Of a stretch of 64,000 bases of DNA, positions 28,580-36,602 are shown piece after piece. The position numbers and the translations under genes are program-made. Under the pieces are notes generated by a model. It ran no database searches, was not told the DNA's origin, and worked only from the letters and a program-made list of their open reading frames with translations. How positions within the stretch are numbered: position 1 is the first letter of the stretch; the number at the start of each line of letters is the position of its first letter. This stretch comes from a virus. The stretch covers positions 1 through 64,000 of IMG/VR virus record IMGVR_UViG_3300041402_000314; one strand, written 5' to 3'.

Positions 28580-29365
28580 ATGTTTCATTATGTTTATAGA
28601 ATAACCAATATAACGCCTCGATTAGAAAAATATTATATTGGAGTTCGATCTTCTTTAGATGAACCAAATGATGATAATTATTGGTCTTCATCGAAATATT
28701 TAAAGGAAGATATTAGTACCTTTGGTTTATCAAATTTTAAAAAGAAAATCATCAAAATTTTCAACAACCGAAAAGAAGCCATTGATTTCGAAATCAAAAT
28801 TCAAACTAAATTACAAGTTCATCACCATCCCTTATTTTATAATAAATCTACACAACCTTCAAATAAATTCAACAATCAAGGAAATCCAGAAATTATTAAA
28901 AGAAAAGTTCAAACAATGCAAAATACTATCATTGATGGTAAAACACTTTATCAAATAGCCGTCGCTAAAGGTATTGAAACTAAAAAGACAAAAATTTTAC
29001 CAAATGGTTTAACTGTATCAGAAAATCAAGTAGCTAATTTTATCGCCAATTTAGATATTCCCGATTCTAAAACTGGATTGACTCTTAGACAAAAATTACG
29101 GAAACCAAAAAACAATACATCTAATTATACTGGCAATCCAAAAACAGTCATTTTATATGATAGTAAAGATAATATCAAACATACTATCAATGATGGATTC
29201 CAAAAATACTGTCTTTTGTATAATTTACCATATACTGCTTTCAGAAAATCATACGGCGAACAAATACCAGTATATGAAAATATAACAAATCCCCGTACTA
29301 TTACCCTATTAAAGAACAAAAAATATTGGCAATATAAAGGTTGGTATGCCATTTTAAAGGTTTAG
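28580..29365 (+). CDS. GIY-YIG homing endonuclease
   Basis: 261 aa. MFHYVYRITN and KYYIGVRSS form the GIY-YIG core (residues 1-25), followed by a conserved DFEIKIQTK and Asn-rich linker; the C-terminal part likely binds DNA. Stands alone in the opposite strand with its own late promoter, so it is probably a mobile gene that landed between the ligase and the next operon. Confidence 0.83.
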   Translation: MFHYVYRITNITPRLEKYYIGVRSSLDEPNDDNYWSSSKYLKEDISTFGLSNFKKKIIKIFNNRKEAIDFEIKIQTKLQVHHHPLFYNKSTQPSNKFNNQGNPEIIKRKVQTMQNTIIDGKTLYQIAVAKGIETKKTKILPNGLTVSENQVANFIANLDIPDSKTGLTLRQKLRKPKNNTSNYTGNPKTVILYDSKDNIKHTINDGFQKYCLLYNLPYTAFRKSYGEQIPVYENITNPRTITLLKNKKYWQYKGWYAILKV

Positions 29366-29383
29366 TTCTTAATTCTAGGTTTC

Positions 29384-29686
29384 TCAATCTCCCTTATAAT
29401 ATTCACTTCTTCGTTTGGTAAAATTTTCTTTGTACAGCTCTTCTAGTCTTTCCTCAGTATTCTTCTCTGGTAGAACTGCATCTACTCCACATACAGGACA
29501 CATAGCAGTTTGTCCATCATCGACATATTCTGTTATCCCAGAACCTTTATAATTAGTACAACAACAGTAACAGCTACAATCGGTATCATCATTTATCAGA
29601 TGAGCATTTTTAAAAGACATTTCAGTTGCATTCCTTGTTGTAGAAAACATAGTATCAGGGCAATTATCTTCAAAATGTTTAGTCAT
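29384..29686 (-). CDS. Cys-rich zinc protein
   Basis: 100 aa. DTDCSCYCCCTNY and MCPVCGVDAVLP give a zinc site; ends with a charged helix. I believe relatives are common in large phages; function unknown. Confidence 0.68.
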   Translation of the reverse strand: MTKHFEDNCPDTMFSTTRNATEMSFKNAHLINDDTDCSCYCCCTNYKGSGITEYVDDGQTAMCPVCGVDAVLPEKNTEERLEELYKENFTKRRSEYYKGD

Positions 29687-29715
29687 TTTTCAATCTCCTT
29701 AATTATTTAAAGACT

Positions 29716-29744
29716 ATTGTAACAAATTTGTTTTCAGATGTCAA
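29716..29744 (-). promoter_or_regulatory. sigma-70-type promoter
   Basis: TTGACA (29739-29744), 17 bp, TACAAT (29716-29721), leftward, for the Cys-rich protein gene. Confidence 0.75.
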
Positions 29745-29748
29745 GCAC

Positions 29749-29786
29749 AAAAAAGCCTCTCATCCGATTATGGAGAAGAGGCTTAT
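29749..29786. terminator. rho-independent terminator
   Basis: GCCTCT/AGAGGC stem with an A/T run on the exit side for leftward transcripts, after the 36-aa gene. Confidence 0.8.
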
Positions 29787-29811
29787 TGATAACAAAATTT
29801 TCCGTTACGTC

Positions 29812-29922
29812 TTACAATAAACCCTCTCCATTAGATATAGCTGTGCCAGTATAGCTGGAACTCTCGGTTCCGACTACTGAATACGAATAGCTATATGTTG
29901 TGGTTGTGTTTATTGCGTTCAT
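29812..29922 (-). CDS. 36-aa Ser/Thr-rich peptide
   Basis: MNAINTTTTYSYSYSVVG..., GGAAAC site upstream and terminator downstream. Low-complexity; function unknown. Confidence 0.42.
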   Translation of the reverse strand: MNAINTTTTYSYSYSVVGTESSSYTGTAISNGEGLL

Positions 29923-29968
29923 TTTGTTTCCTTTATTTTTAATTAATTTTTCGAAATGTTCTATTACA

Positions 29969-30223
29969 TTATCCTTTTTTTCCAGTTACATAACTTGGTT
30001 TCGTAACCGTTACATTCTTATTTTTAATAGTAACGACATCATCTTTAAAGATAGTTACATCTTTACCATTGATTTTAACCGAAAATTTACCATTAGGCTC
30101 TACATTTGAATCGAAACCAGCTTTATTTAAAAGTTTGCGTATTTTCTCTTGATTCTTACTGCCCTCATACGTAACACTACCTTCATTCAGGGCTTCATCT
30201 ATCCTTTCTATAATATCGGTCAT
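29969..30223 (-). CDS. unknown protein
   Basis: 84 aa: helical start (MTDIIERIDEALNEG) then a beta-rich KINGKDVTIFKDDVVTIKNK. Late promoter at 30242-30249. Possibly a virion-related small protein; no family. Confidence 0.58.
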   Translation of the reverse strand: MTDIIERIDEALNEGSVTYEGSKNQEKIRKLLNKAGFDSNVEPNGKFSVKINGKDVTIFKDDVVTIKNKNVTVTKPSYVTGKKG

Positions 30224-30241
30224 GACAATCCTTATTTTAAG

Positions 30242-30249
30242 TATTTATA
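30242..30249 (-). promoter_or_regulatory. T4-type late promoter
   Basis: Leftward TATAAATA then CTTAAAAT, 19 bases before the 84-aa gene. Confidence 0.7.
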
Positions 30250-30253
30250 TCTT

Positions 30254-30403
30254 CTATTTTTCTTCTCTGAATGCGTGACTAACTAAGGCGGAATCTTCAC
30301 CGCAATCAGGACATCTTTCTGTATGAGGTGGAGTCAAAGCCTTCGCAACTGATTTCTCAAAATATTTATGACACTTCTTACAAAAGTATTTATATAATGC
30401 CAT
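30254..30403 (-). CDS. FmdB-like zinc ribbon
   Basis: 49 aa: MALYKYFCKKCHKYFEKSV then CPDCGEDS, the layout of FmdB-type regulators of unknown role. Ends in TAG; the frame ends against the late promoter of the next gene. Confidence 0.6.
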   Translation of the reverse strand: MALYKYFCKKCHKYFEKSVAKALTPPHTERCPDCGEDSALVSHAFREEK

Positions 30404-30413
30404 ATTTATCTCC

Positions 30414-31193
30414 TTAAATGTCTAGTGAGATAGCGACATCGCTATAGAATTTAGCCCATCCACTAAGAAATTCATTTCTTTCTTTCTCACCATTGAATAT
30501 GATGAAGAAGTCAGCGTGTACATCATCTCCCTCTGTATCTTGAGTCATCTTTATTTCGTTTTCTCCATAATTCACGTTTACGGTGATATCAATATCGCCT
30601 ACACTCAGGAATAAATTCTCGTTGTCACCATAGCGAAGATTAGAGAATATATCATTTAGTTTTCTAAAGAACTCTATATTGGTATCATTTATCGGTAAAA
30701 AGTTCCCACCAACAGTTGATACCATGTCAGAACCTACGAATACAGAGACACCGAAGTTAATATAACCATTAGACTTCTCAAAATCCATATTAATATATTC
30801 ATCTCGACCAGCCATTGGAATATTGATAGAAGTGATATCTTCTAATACCTCTTCTTTTAGTTTCCTCAAGAAAGTCATATCAGTTCCACCCGTCTCATGA
30901 ATGACTTTACCTTCTGGTTTATGGTCAGCTAGAAGAAGAGCAGTCAAACCAATTTTCAAGAAAAGATGGTCTCCAACTATAGTACGAATCTTAAGAATGA
31001 AACGGTCTAAACTGGTAAAACTGTTTTTTTCCTCTTTTGTGGTTAGCTTCTTTTTGAGGATTTTTCCTTTCTCGTCAATTATTCCAAGGTCAAAACTTTT
31101 CCATTTTTTGAACGGAGTTATGAACTTTTTGGCAAGATAGAAGACTATTGCTAAATCTGTATATTTTCCTTCTCTAAGTAATTTTTGATTCAT
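30414..31193 (-). CDS. conserved phage protein, possibly structural
   Basis: 259 aa. Basic N-terminal half with FLKIGLTALLLAD near residue 80, acidic C-terminal half. I recall similar proteins near capsid genes of large phages but cannot name a function. Confidence 0.65.
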   Translation of the reverse strand: MNQKLLREGKYTDLAIVFYLAKKFITPFKKWKSFDLGIIDEKGKILKKKLTTKEEKNSFTSLDRFILKIRTIVGDHLFLKIGLTALLLADHKPEGKVIHETGGTDMTFLRKLKEEVLEDITSINIPMAGRDEYINMDFEKSNGYINFGVSVFVGSDMVSTVGGNFLPINDTNIEFFRKLNDIFSNLRYGDNENLFLSVGDIDITVNVNYGENEIKMTQDTEGDDVHADFFIIFNGEKERNEFLSGWAKFYSDVAISLDI

Positions 31194-31196
31194 ATT

Positions 31197-31748
31197 TTAC
31201 CATTTATTAGGGGTATCGTTATGTGCGTTTCCTTTAGAATCTAAACCACCTTTCCACTCGCCTTTCTTCCAGATAGCGAATTTCTCATTCCATGTACCCA
31301 GAACCCAAGTTCCGTTATACCAGACCAATTTATTACCTTTCTTACCGATCACAGCATCTTTGATACCTGCCATTATAACCCAATGCCAATGAGGATTTTT
31401 CTGAATATCTTCTAATTCAAGACCATCCTTTAGCTCACGTATTCCAAGGATACCAAGATTATCATTCTCATTCTGCTCATTCATATAGTCTTTGAAGCTC
31501 ATACTTTCTTTTACTCCTGTAGCTGGTTCAAATGAAATAGTTTTATGGTCATGATCGGCTAACCATTTCTTAGCTTCACTGGCACTGAATTTTTTAGCAT
31601 CGAATCTGATAGCCTGAATTTCAGACTTATTATTCTTTACTCCCCAGATCACATCTATCCCAGAACCGAATTTATCATTCTCTCTTCGGATTCTATCAAA
31701 TTGATCAGGGTCTTTAAGTCTTCCGCTATGTTCATTTGGAAATGGCAT
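31197..31748 (-). CDS. capsid-region protein (MPFPNEHS motif)
   Basis: 183 aa. Starts MPFPNEHSGRLKDPDQFD, then GSGIDVIWGVKNNKSEIQAI and FDAKKFSASEAKKWL, motifs I associate with phage prohead-protease or XkdF-like proteins. No full protease triad seen, so a fragment or partner is possible. Confidence 0.6.
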   Translation of the reverse strand: MPFPNEHSGRLKDPDQFDRIRRENDKFGSGIDVIWGVKNNKSEIQAIRFDAKKFSASEAKKWLADHDHKTISFEPATGVKESMSFKDYMNEQNENDNLGILGIRELKDGLELEDIQKNPHWHWVIMAGIKDAVIGKKGNKLVWYNGTWVLGTWNEKFAIWKKGEWKGGLDSKGNAHNDTPNKW

Positions 31749-31754
31749 AATTCT

Positions 31755-32027
31755 CTACATTCCCTTTTCGATAACAGATTTTAAAAGTTTATCTTTAGTA
31801 TCTAAAACAAAGGCTTTTCCTTTATCCTTGATAGTACCCTTTATTTCTTCGGCTCTATTGTATAAATTTATCGTTTTTGAGCCTTCCATTTCTGGAACCG
31901 TATCAATATCTTTCCAACCTTTTATATGATTGAAGAGGTCTTTGATGTTCTTAATATTAAAGGTATATTTATAGGAAAATACAGCTTCCTCGATAACCTG
32001 TTTATCTAAAAAATCTGAAAATTTCAT
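31755..32027 (-). CDS. unknown protein
   Basis: 90 aa (MKFSDFLDKQVIEEAVFSYK). Helical ends. Start adjoins the stop of the gene before. No family. Confidence 0.58.
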   Translation of the reverse strand: MKFSDFLDKQVIEEAVFSYKYTFNIKNIKDLFNHIKGWKDIDTVPEMEGSKTINLYNRAEEIKGTIKDKGKAFVLDTKDKLLKSVIEKGM

Positions 32028-32492
32028 TTATTTCACCTTTAAATAGTTGTTAGAGTATTTAATTAGAAAAGGAGAACGATAACCAGACTCCTTCATAAAT
32101 GCCTTTACTTTCTCGTTGTTTATCTTATATCTAGCTCCCTTTTCTCTGTATGTAGATGCCCTGAAATAATCCTCGGATTCAACTTCAAAACAAGGATAGC
32201 CATGCTCATGACTATCGGGACATATTTTACCTTTCTCATCTCTCTTATAAAGAGGAGTATCAGGAATAGCTATATCAGTAGAAAGAGTTCCAGATGATGC
32301 GCTAACTGCCTCTTCTTCTCTTAGAACTTTCGTTTCGAGACTCTTATACAAGGACTCGTCTTTCTGTACCAGAATCCAAGATGTTTCAGATTCATTGACA
32401 ACGTTGTGCTTAAAATCATTGAGCCTAGCCCAATAACATGCAGAATTTCTATCATATTTCTCCTTTGGGAAAATAAGTGACTGAATATCCAT
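32028..32492 (-). CDS. unknown protein
   Basis: 154 aa. MDIQSLIFPKEKYDRNSACY, then ARLNDFKHNVVNESETSWIL and CFEVESEDYF. Resembles phage proteins whose start (SLIFPKE) I have seen near portal/prohead genes; function not assigned. Confidence 0.6.
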   Translation of the reverse strand: MDIQSLIFPKEKYDRNSACYWARLNDFKHNVVNESETSWILVQKDESLYKSLETKVLREEEAVSASSGTLSTDIAIPDTPLYKRDEKGKICPDSHEHGYPCFEVESEDYFRASTYREKGARYKINNEKVKAFMKESGYRSPFLIKYSNNYLKVK

Positions 32493-32522
32493 CTGATCTC
32501 CTAAAATATAAATGTTTTAATT

Positions 32523-32530
32523 ATTTATAC
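32523..32530 (-). promoter_or_regulatory. T4-type late promoter
   Basis: Leftward TATAAATA then ATTAAAAC, for the gene cluster 30414-32492. Confidence 0.7.
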
Positions 32531-32542
32531 TTTAGAAATCTT

Positions 32543-32944
32543 TTATAATATAATTAGTTCCTGTCCTCTACGATATTTCTCAAACTCGGATATGGTATGA
32601 TTAGTTCCTTTCGAATTTTTAGAGGTAAGGGCTATAAGAACAGTAGATCGTTTAGCTATTTCCGTGTTCCTATTATAGCATAATATTCCATAATCTCTTT
32701 TGGGATTTCCTGTATCAGGGTCATTTTGTTTATCAGGGTAGAATATGAGAATAGGTATTCCATAAGTACGTGCAATATCTTCAGCGAAACGATCACCACC
32801 TTCGGGGCAACCACCTGACACCAATATCAGATTTCTTTCATGTATATCATAAAAGGAGAATATACGATCTTCTATTAATTTATAATCTTCTTTTGAACAT
32901 CTTTCCCTCGAACCAACTACACCCAGAAAAAATCTTTTAGCCAT
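32543..32944 (-). CDS. SLOG-type nucleotide-binding protein (DUF2493-like)
   Basis: 133 aa from MAKRFFLGVVGSRERC (a TTG two codons earlier is weaker). GVVGSRE at 8-14, VSGGCPEGGDRFAEDIA at about 50-65 and NRNTEIAKRS fit the SLOG/Rossmann-like family that binds nucleotides or nucleotide signals. Function in phage unknown. Confidence 0.78.
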   Translation of the reverse strand: MAKRFFLGVVGSRERCSKEDYKLIEDRIFSFYDIHERNLILVSGGCPEGGDRFAEDIARTYGIPILIFYPDKQNDPDTGNPKRDYGILCYNRNTEIAKRSTVLIALTSKNSKGTNHTISEFEKYRRGQELIIL

Positions 32945-32964
32945 ACACAAACTCCTCTTTATGA

Positions 32965-33201
32965 TTATTTATACACCTTTCTCTTCACGGTAAATACATT
33001 TGCTGCTTTCAGTGAAATCTCTATTTCACTATCGAGCATTACATCATTATGCTTAACACATCCACCAGAACTGATCTCCAGACCGCCATCAGATTTTTCG
33101 TATATAGTGAATAATACTCTACCATCATCGGCAATAATATCTATTTCCCTAACATCAATTGCATCAAGTACCTTTGTGTTAGATATCGGTTTAATTTTCA
33201 T
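32965..33201 (-). CDS. unknown protein
   Basis: 78 aa (MKIKPISNTKVLDAIDVREI), beta-rich. ATG overlaps the TGA of the interrupted zinc-ribbon frame. No family. Confidence 0.58.
   Translation of the reverse strand: MKIKPISNTKVLDAIDVREIDIIADDGRVLFTIYEKSDGGLEISSGGCVKHNDVMLDSEIEISLKAANVFTVKRKVYK
32966..32973 (-). promoter_or_regulatory. T4-type late promoter
   Basis: Leftward TATAAATA, 22 bases before the SLOG gene; GAGGAG ribosome site follows. Confidence 0.65.
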
Positions 33202-33341
33202 TTTATACTCCTTTTTGGTTTCATATCGAGGATACTCTTTTTATTCTTTCTCTTAGGATTATTACACATACAACACCAGCCTCTTCATGGAATATAATAG
33301 GCTACATTACCACATTCACAATCATATGTTTTTGTTTTCAT
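33198..33341 (-). pseudogene. zinc ribbon interrupted by in-frame TGA
   Basis: MKTKTYDCECGNVAYYIP, then TGA (codon 19, 33285-33287), then in the same frame RGWCCMCNNPKRKNKKS to a TGA that overlaps the next ATG. The two Cys pairs (CEC and CMC) belong together as one zinc ribbon. A nonsense mutation, readthrough as Trp, or error. Confidence 0.55.
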
Positions 33342-33342
33342 T

Positions 33343-33804
33343 TTAGGCCACCGCTGATTGAAGGAAAGCTGCACCTTTAGGAGTGATTGAATAGTAATCA
33401 CCTTTCAATGGTAGCTTTTCTACCAGACCGTTATTAACGAACTTATGGAAAGCCCTTGTAAAGGCTCTGATATGTCCATTTCTTACAGTTAATTTCCTTC
33501 CTAGCTTCTCTTGGAGGCTTTCGACTATGACTTCCAGATCATTCCTTTTGATCTTAGGAGCAGAACCGAGAATCATAAGAGCATAGTAAGGAATCTTATT
33601 CCTCTTAATATAACTCTTCGAGTCTGATAGTTTCGCTATATCAGACATCTTCATATGCTCATAATCATGGAGGTGAATAGTAGGACTGAAAGGTTTAACC
33701 TCTCTCCTAGCTATGATAGTCTCAGGCTTAATTGATCTCTGACTATCATCAGAAGTCCCTATTGAACCATCTCTCTTTCTGAATACATATTCTATAATTT
33801 TCAT
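33343..33804 (-). CDS. winged-helix DNA-binding-like protein
   Basis: 153 aa from MKIIEYVFRKRDGSIG (AAAGGAG upstream). The C-terminal ~85 residues (YALMILGSAPKIKRNDLEVI ... NNGLVEKLPLKGDYYSITPK) resemble a winged helix. Possibly a regulator; no close family named. Confidence 0.6.
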   Translation of the reverse strand: MKIIEYVFRKRDGSIGTSDDSQRSIKPETIIARREVKPFSPTIHLHDYEHMKMSDIAKLSDSKSYIKRNKIPYYALMILGSAPKIKRNDLEVIVESLQEKLGRKLTVRNGHIRAFTRAFHKFVNNGLVEKLPLKGDYYSITPKGAAFLQSAVA

Positions 33805-33844
33805 TTCGATCTCCTTTATTAATGTTTCCCTCACCTACAACTAC

Positions 33845-33873
33845 ATCTTATCAAAAGAGAGATTGTTTGTCAA
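33845..33873 (-). promoter_or_regulatory. sigma-70-type promoter, weak -10
   Basis: TTGACA (33868-33873), 17 bp, TAAGAT (33845-33850), leftward, for the winged-helix gene. Confidence 0.65.
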
Positions 33874-33881
33874 GAGAAAAA

Positions 33882-34094
33882 TCATTCTTCCTCTATACTT
33901 TCATCAACATCACATTTATTACAATGAAATTTTACCTCTGTACCTCCACTACCCTCTTCTTCTGAAAACCAAGAAAAAACCTCGATTTCTACACTTTCAT
34001 GTCCGCACTTTTTACATTTGATATCGAAGCCTTGGATTTCATGATATGTTGTATCGCCCTCAGTATCTTCTCCGAAATTAATATGGCTTTTCAT
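33882..34094 (-). CDS. zinc-ribbon protein
   Basis: 70 aa; CKKCG and CNKC near 32-60, acidic tail. Overlaps the gene before. Function unknown. Confidence 0.62.
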   Translation of the reverse strand: MKSHINFGEDTEGDTTYHEIQGFDIKCKKCGHESVEIEVFSWFSEEEGSGGTEVKFHCNKCDVDESIEEE

Positions 34095-34390
34095 TTTTCA
34101 ATCTCCTTTATCATTTTTTCGAATTTATGATAGTTTTCAGTTACCCAGACAAAAGGAGAAACCCAACCAATAACAGGGTTGCCGTCTCTAACTTCTTTAC
34201 AATACGGACTCTCCTTAGTCAGGATATATAATGCTACGCCATGACTAAAAGGTATTCCGTTCCTTTTCCATATTGATTCGTAAGTATAACATTTATCGCC
34301 ATCCGCCACGATTATACCACTAGAATAACTCAAATTCAACTTCTTATAGATAGCAGGTAAATACTTTTCTAACCACTCATAATGATTCAT
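34091..34390 (-). CDS. unknown protein
   Basis: 99 aa (MNHYEWLEKYLPAIYKKLNL), aromatic-rich. Overlaps both neighbours. No family. Confidence 0.58.
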   Translation of the reverse strand: MNHYEWLEKYLPAIYKKLNLSYSSGIIVADGDKCYTYESIWKRNGIPFSHGVALYILTKESPYCKEVRDGNPVIGWVSPFVWVTENYHKFEKMIKEIEK

Positions 34391-34668
34391 TTTATTTCTC
34401 CTAATATATTAGTTCCGATCAGGTCTGCTAATTTCTCTTTGTTCCGACCTATCGGATTTCTCAGAAATTCTCTGATCACTGATTCTAATTCGATGATCTT
34501 TATTTGTTCTTTCTCTCTCAGTCTTTTAGCTAAATCCTTACTTATTTCTCGACATATATCATGATGTTTTTCTGTAATGCTACCCACGCCCTTACAACAC
34601 AAACAAGGATTGTTGGTATTACCAAAAGGCGATACTTTAATACCTTTACATACAGGACAAGTGATCAT
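34387..34668 (-). CDS. DnaJ-type zinc-finger protein
   Basis: 93 aa from MITCPVCKGIKVSPFG (AAAGGAG upstream). CPVCKG and CLCCKGVGS match the DnaJ Cys-rich repeat; a charged helix follows. Function unknown. Confidence 0.65.
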   Translation of the reverse strand: MITCPVCKGIKVSPFGNTNNPCLCCKGVGSITEKHHDICREISKDLAKRLREKEQIKIIELESVIREFLRNPIGRNKEKLADLIGTNILGEIK

Positions 34669-34681
34669 CTTCAAGTCTCCT

Positions 34682-34981
34682 TTAGTTCTTGAAAAGGGCA
34701 ATAGCACCCGGATTATCCCACTCATATCGTAGACCATTCTTTTCGAGGTAGCTTTCAAGTTTTGGATTAGCCCAAGGATATCCGCCTCTGAATTCTCCAT
34801 AATAATCGATGACCGTAACCTCGAAGTCTTCTGAGCCATCTTCGAGCTGTACGGTTTCTTTAGCATAGGACTCGCTGGTTACTTTAACATAACCATCTAT
34901 CTCAAAACATACTGGATAGTCTTTATGGACAGGCGGAAACATCTTATTGATGTCTTTAATGATGGTAGCGTTTCGTTTCAT
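34682..34981 (-). CDS. unknown protein
   Basis: 99 aa from MKRNATIIKDINKMFPP (TTGGAG upstream). Acidic beta-rich protein with EFRGGYPWANPK. No family. Confidence 0.6.
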   Translation of the reverse strand: MKRNATIIKDINKMFPPVHKDYPVCFEIDGYVKVTSESYAKETVQLEDGSEDFEVTVIDYYGEFRGGYPWANPKLESYLEKNGLRYEWDNPGAIALFKN

Positions 34982-35021
34982 TACAGTCTCCAATTAGTGG
35001 TTAACTCTCACTTACATATAC

Positions 35022-35050
35022 ATCGTATCATAGTAGAATATGATTGTCAA
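35022..35050 (-). promoter_or_regulatory. sigma-70-type promoter, weak -10
   Basis: TTGACA (35045-35050), 17 bp, TACGAT (35022-35027), leftward, directly after a terminator. Confidence 0.7.
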
Positions 35051-35051
35051 C

Positions 35052-35083
35052 AAAAAAAGACCATCCTCGAAAGAATGGTCTTT
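35052..35083. terminator. rho-independent terminator
   Basis: GACCAT/ATGGTC stem with an A-run and T-run on the outer sides, after the 72-aa gene. Confidence 0.85.
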
Positions 35084-35106
35084 GATGTTACTCATGTTAT
35101 TATGTT

Positions 35107-35325
35107 TTAATCTATATCCAGATCGTCATCGTCCAGATCGTCAATTTCTTCTTTATCGATATACTTCTGTTTAAGCTTATCAAAAATTTCGATAGCTTCT
35201 TTCATAGCTTCTTTAGTTGTTTCTCCATAGGTTTTTACATTAAAAGTAGCGTCACCTTTCGCTGACATTTTGATCTCTACCGAATTTGAATTTAACGCCT
35301 TTGTGTACTGTACATCTTCACTCAT
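35107..35325 (-). CDS. unknown acidic-tail protein
   Basis: 72 aa (MSEDVQYTKALNSNSVEIKM) ending in a long acidic stretch (DDLDDDDLDID). Function unknown. Confidence 0.6.
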   Translation of the reverse strand: MSEDVQYTKALNSNSVEIKMSAKGDATFNVKTYGETTKEAMKEAIEIFDKLKQKYIDKEEIDDLDDDDLDID

Positions 35326-35327
35326 AT

Positions 35328-36077
35328 TTAAACTCCTCTCATTTTGATTTTATGTTTCTTTGCTAATGAATATATTACACCACCTATAAATTGAACTGAA
35401 GTAGCTCCAATCCAAGGAAATGTTAAACCTGTTACAACACCAGTCGTAAACAACAGCATTAGTTTTATACCTTCCTTACCAGTAAATATAGATGATAATG
35501 TTACGTTTCCAGCTAAAGCATCTAACATATCAGAGAAATTAAAGTCGTATGTAGGGTCTCCAGTAAAGCTCATATTGAGCCAGATGAAGATTAATATGCT
35601 GGCTACACCTACACCAATAATCCTTTTAGTCTTTGGATGCTTCTTAAGATATTCATCTAGCTTCTTGAACTCTGTTTCAGTCCATTTAGATATGCCTTTC
35701 TTCTCTGCATATTCAGCGATGGTATCAGCTAGTATACTAGCCATTTTAAAGCCCTTCTTAGCGATATCAAATAGCTTTTTCAGATTCCATCCTATTCTTT
35801 GGAAGAACTTAAACACTTCTTTATTCATGAAGAGCTTTACCAGTTCACTCGCTTCTATCTTTAGTTGTGAAGCTAGTTCCCTGATAAAGTCTAGTTTCTT
35901 TCTTATAGAGGCTGATATATCACTAAATACCCCTTCATTTAATCTCTTATATGTCTTACTCTTGACGAATAAAAGAAAGTCGAAATATTCAGTCTCTTCA
36001 ACGATATGTTCTTGTATGATAGGTTGGATATCGGTATAATCGAAATCCGAATATTCGATATGATTCTTTAAAGTCAT
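35328..36077 (-). CDS. large membrane protein, possibly virion-associated
   Basis: 249 aa. N-terminal ~110 residues are charged and helical; hydrophobic helices at about 155-171 and 215-235. Gene order near other structural-looking genes suggests a virion or membrane-remodelling role (inference). No family. Confidence 0.58.
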   Translation of the reverse strand: MTLKNHIEYSDFDYTDIQPIIQEHIVEETEYFDFLLFVKSKTYKRLNEGVFSDISASIRKKLDFIRELASQLKIEASELVKLFMNKEVFKFFQRIGWNLKKLFDIAKKGFKMASILADTIAEYAEKKGISKWTETEFKKLDEYLKKHPKTKRIIGVGVASILIFIWLNMSFTGDPTYDFNFSDMLDALAGNVTLSSIFTGKEGIKLMLLFTTGVVTGLTFPWIGATSVQFIGGVIYSLAKKHKIKMRGV

Positions 36078-36087
36078 TTCTTCTCCG

Positions 36088-36591
36088 TTATAAATTATCT
36101 ATTATAATATCCAAAGTATTATCTTTACCTTTCAATCCTTTGAAAAATTTACTATTCAAATACTCATTTTTCATCGTTTCACTTTTTATGATAGCTTCTT
36201 TTTCAAATGGTAAATCTGAGTATTCTTGATAGACTAACTTATTATATTCGGACACGCTGATTATTTCCTTACCTTTCCAAGTTATTTGTTTATAATCATC
36301 AGAAATTCCTAATTCTTTTTTAACTACTTGTTTTACATGTACTAATTCATGTATCAATGCAGAAATATTAAATTTATATCCAGATTTATTATTATAATGA
36401 ACGGTGAAATTGCTGTTATTAATCGAATCTTTATTTAATGAAATATCACCGAAAGTCTTTTTAATCGGTTTAGATTTCAACTTAATTTTAGCCTTAATTT
36501 TAAATTTATCTATACAAAAATCTATCACACTCTGAAAGAGTATTTTTTCAAATGGTTTAATTCCTTCTCTTAAATATTCTTTTAATTGCAT
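36088..36591 (-). CDS. HExxH metallopeptidase-like protein
   Basis: 167 aa. The zincin motif is in ALIHELVHVKQ at about 79-89 (His-Glu-Leu-Val-His). Very basic N-terminus and helical C-terminus. A phage-encoded protease or metal-binding structural protein; substrate unknown. Confidence 0.62.
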   Translation of the reverse strand: MQLKEYLREGIKPFEKILFQSVIDFCIDKFKIKAKIKLKSKPIKKTFGDISLNKDSINNSNFTVHYNNKSGYKFNISALIHELVHVKQVVKKELGISDDYKQITWKGKEIISVSEYNKLVYQEYSDLPFEKEAIIKSETMKNEYLNSKFFKGLKGKDNTLDIIIDNL

Positions 36592-36602
36592 ATTTACTCC
36601 GT

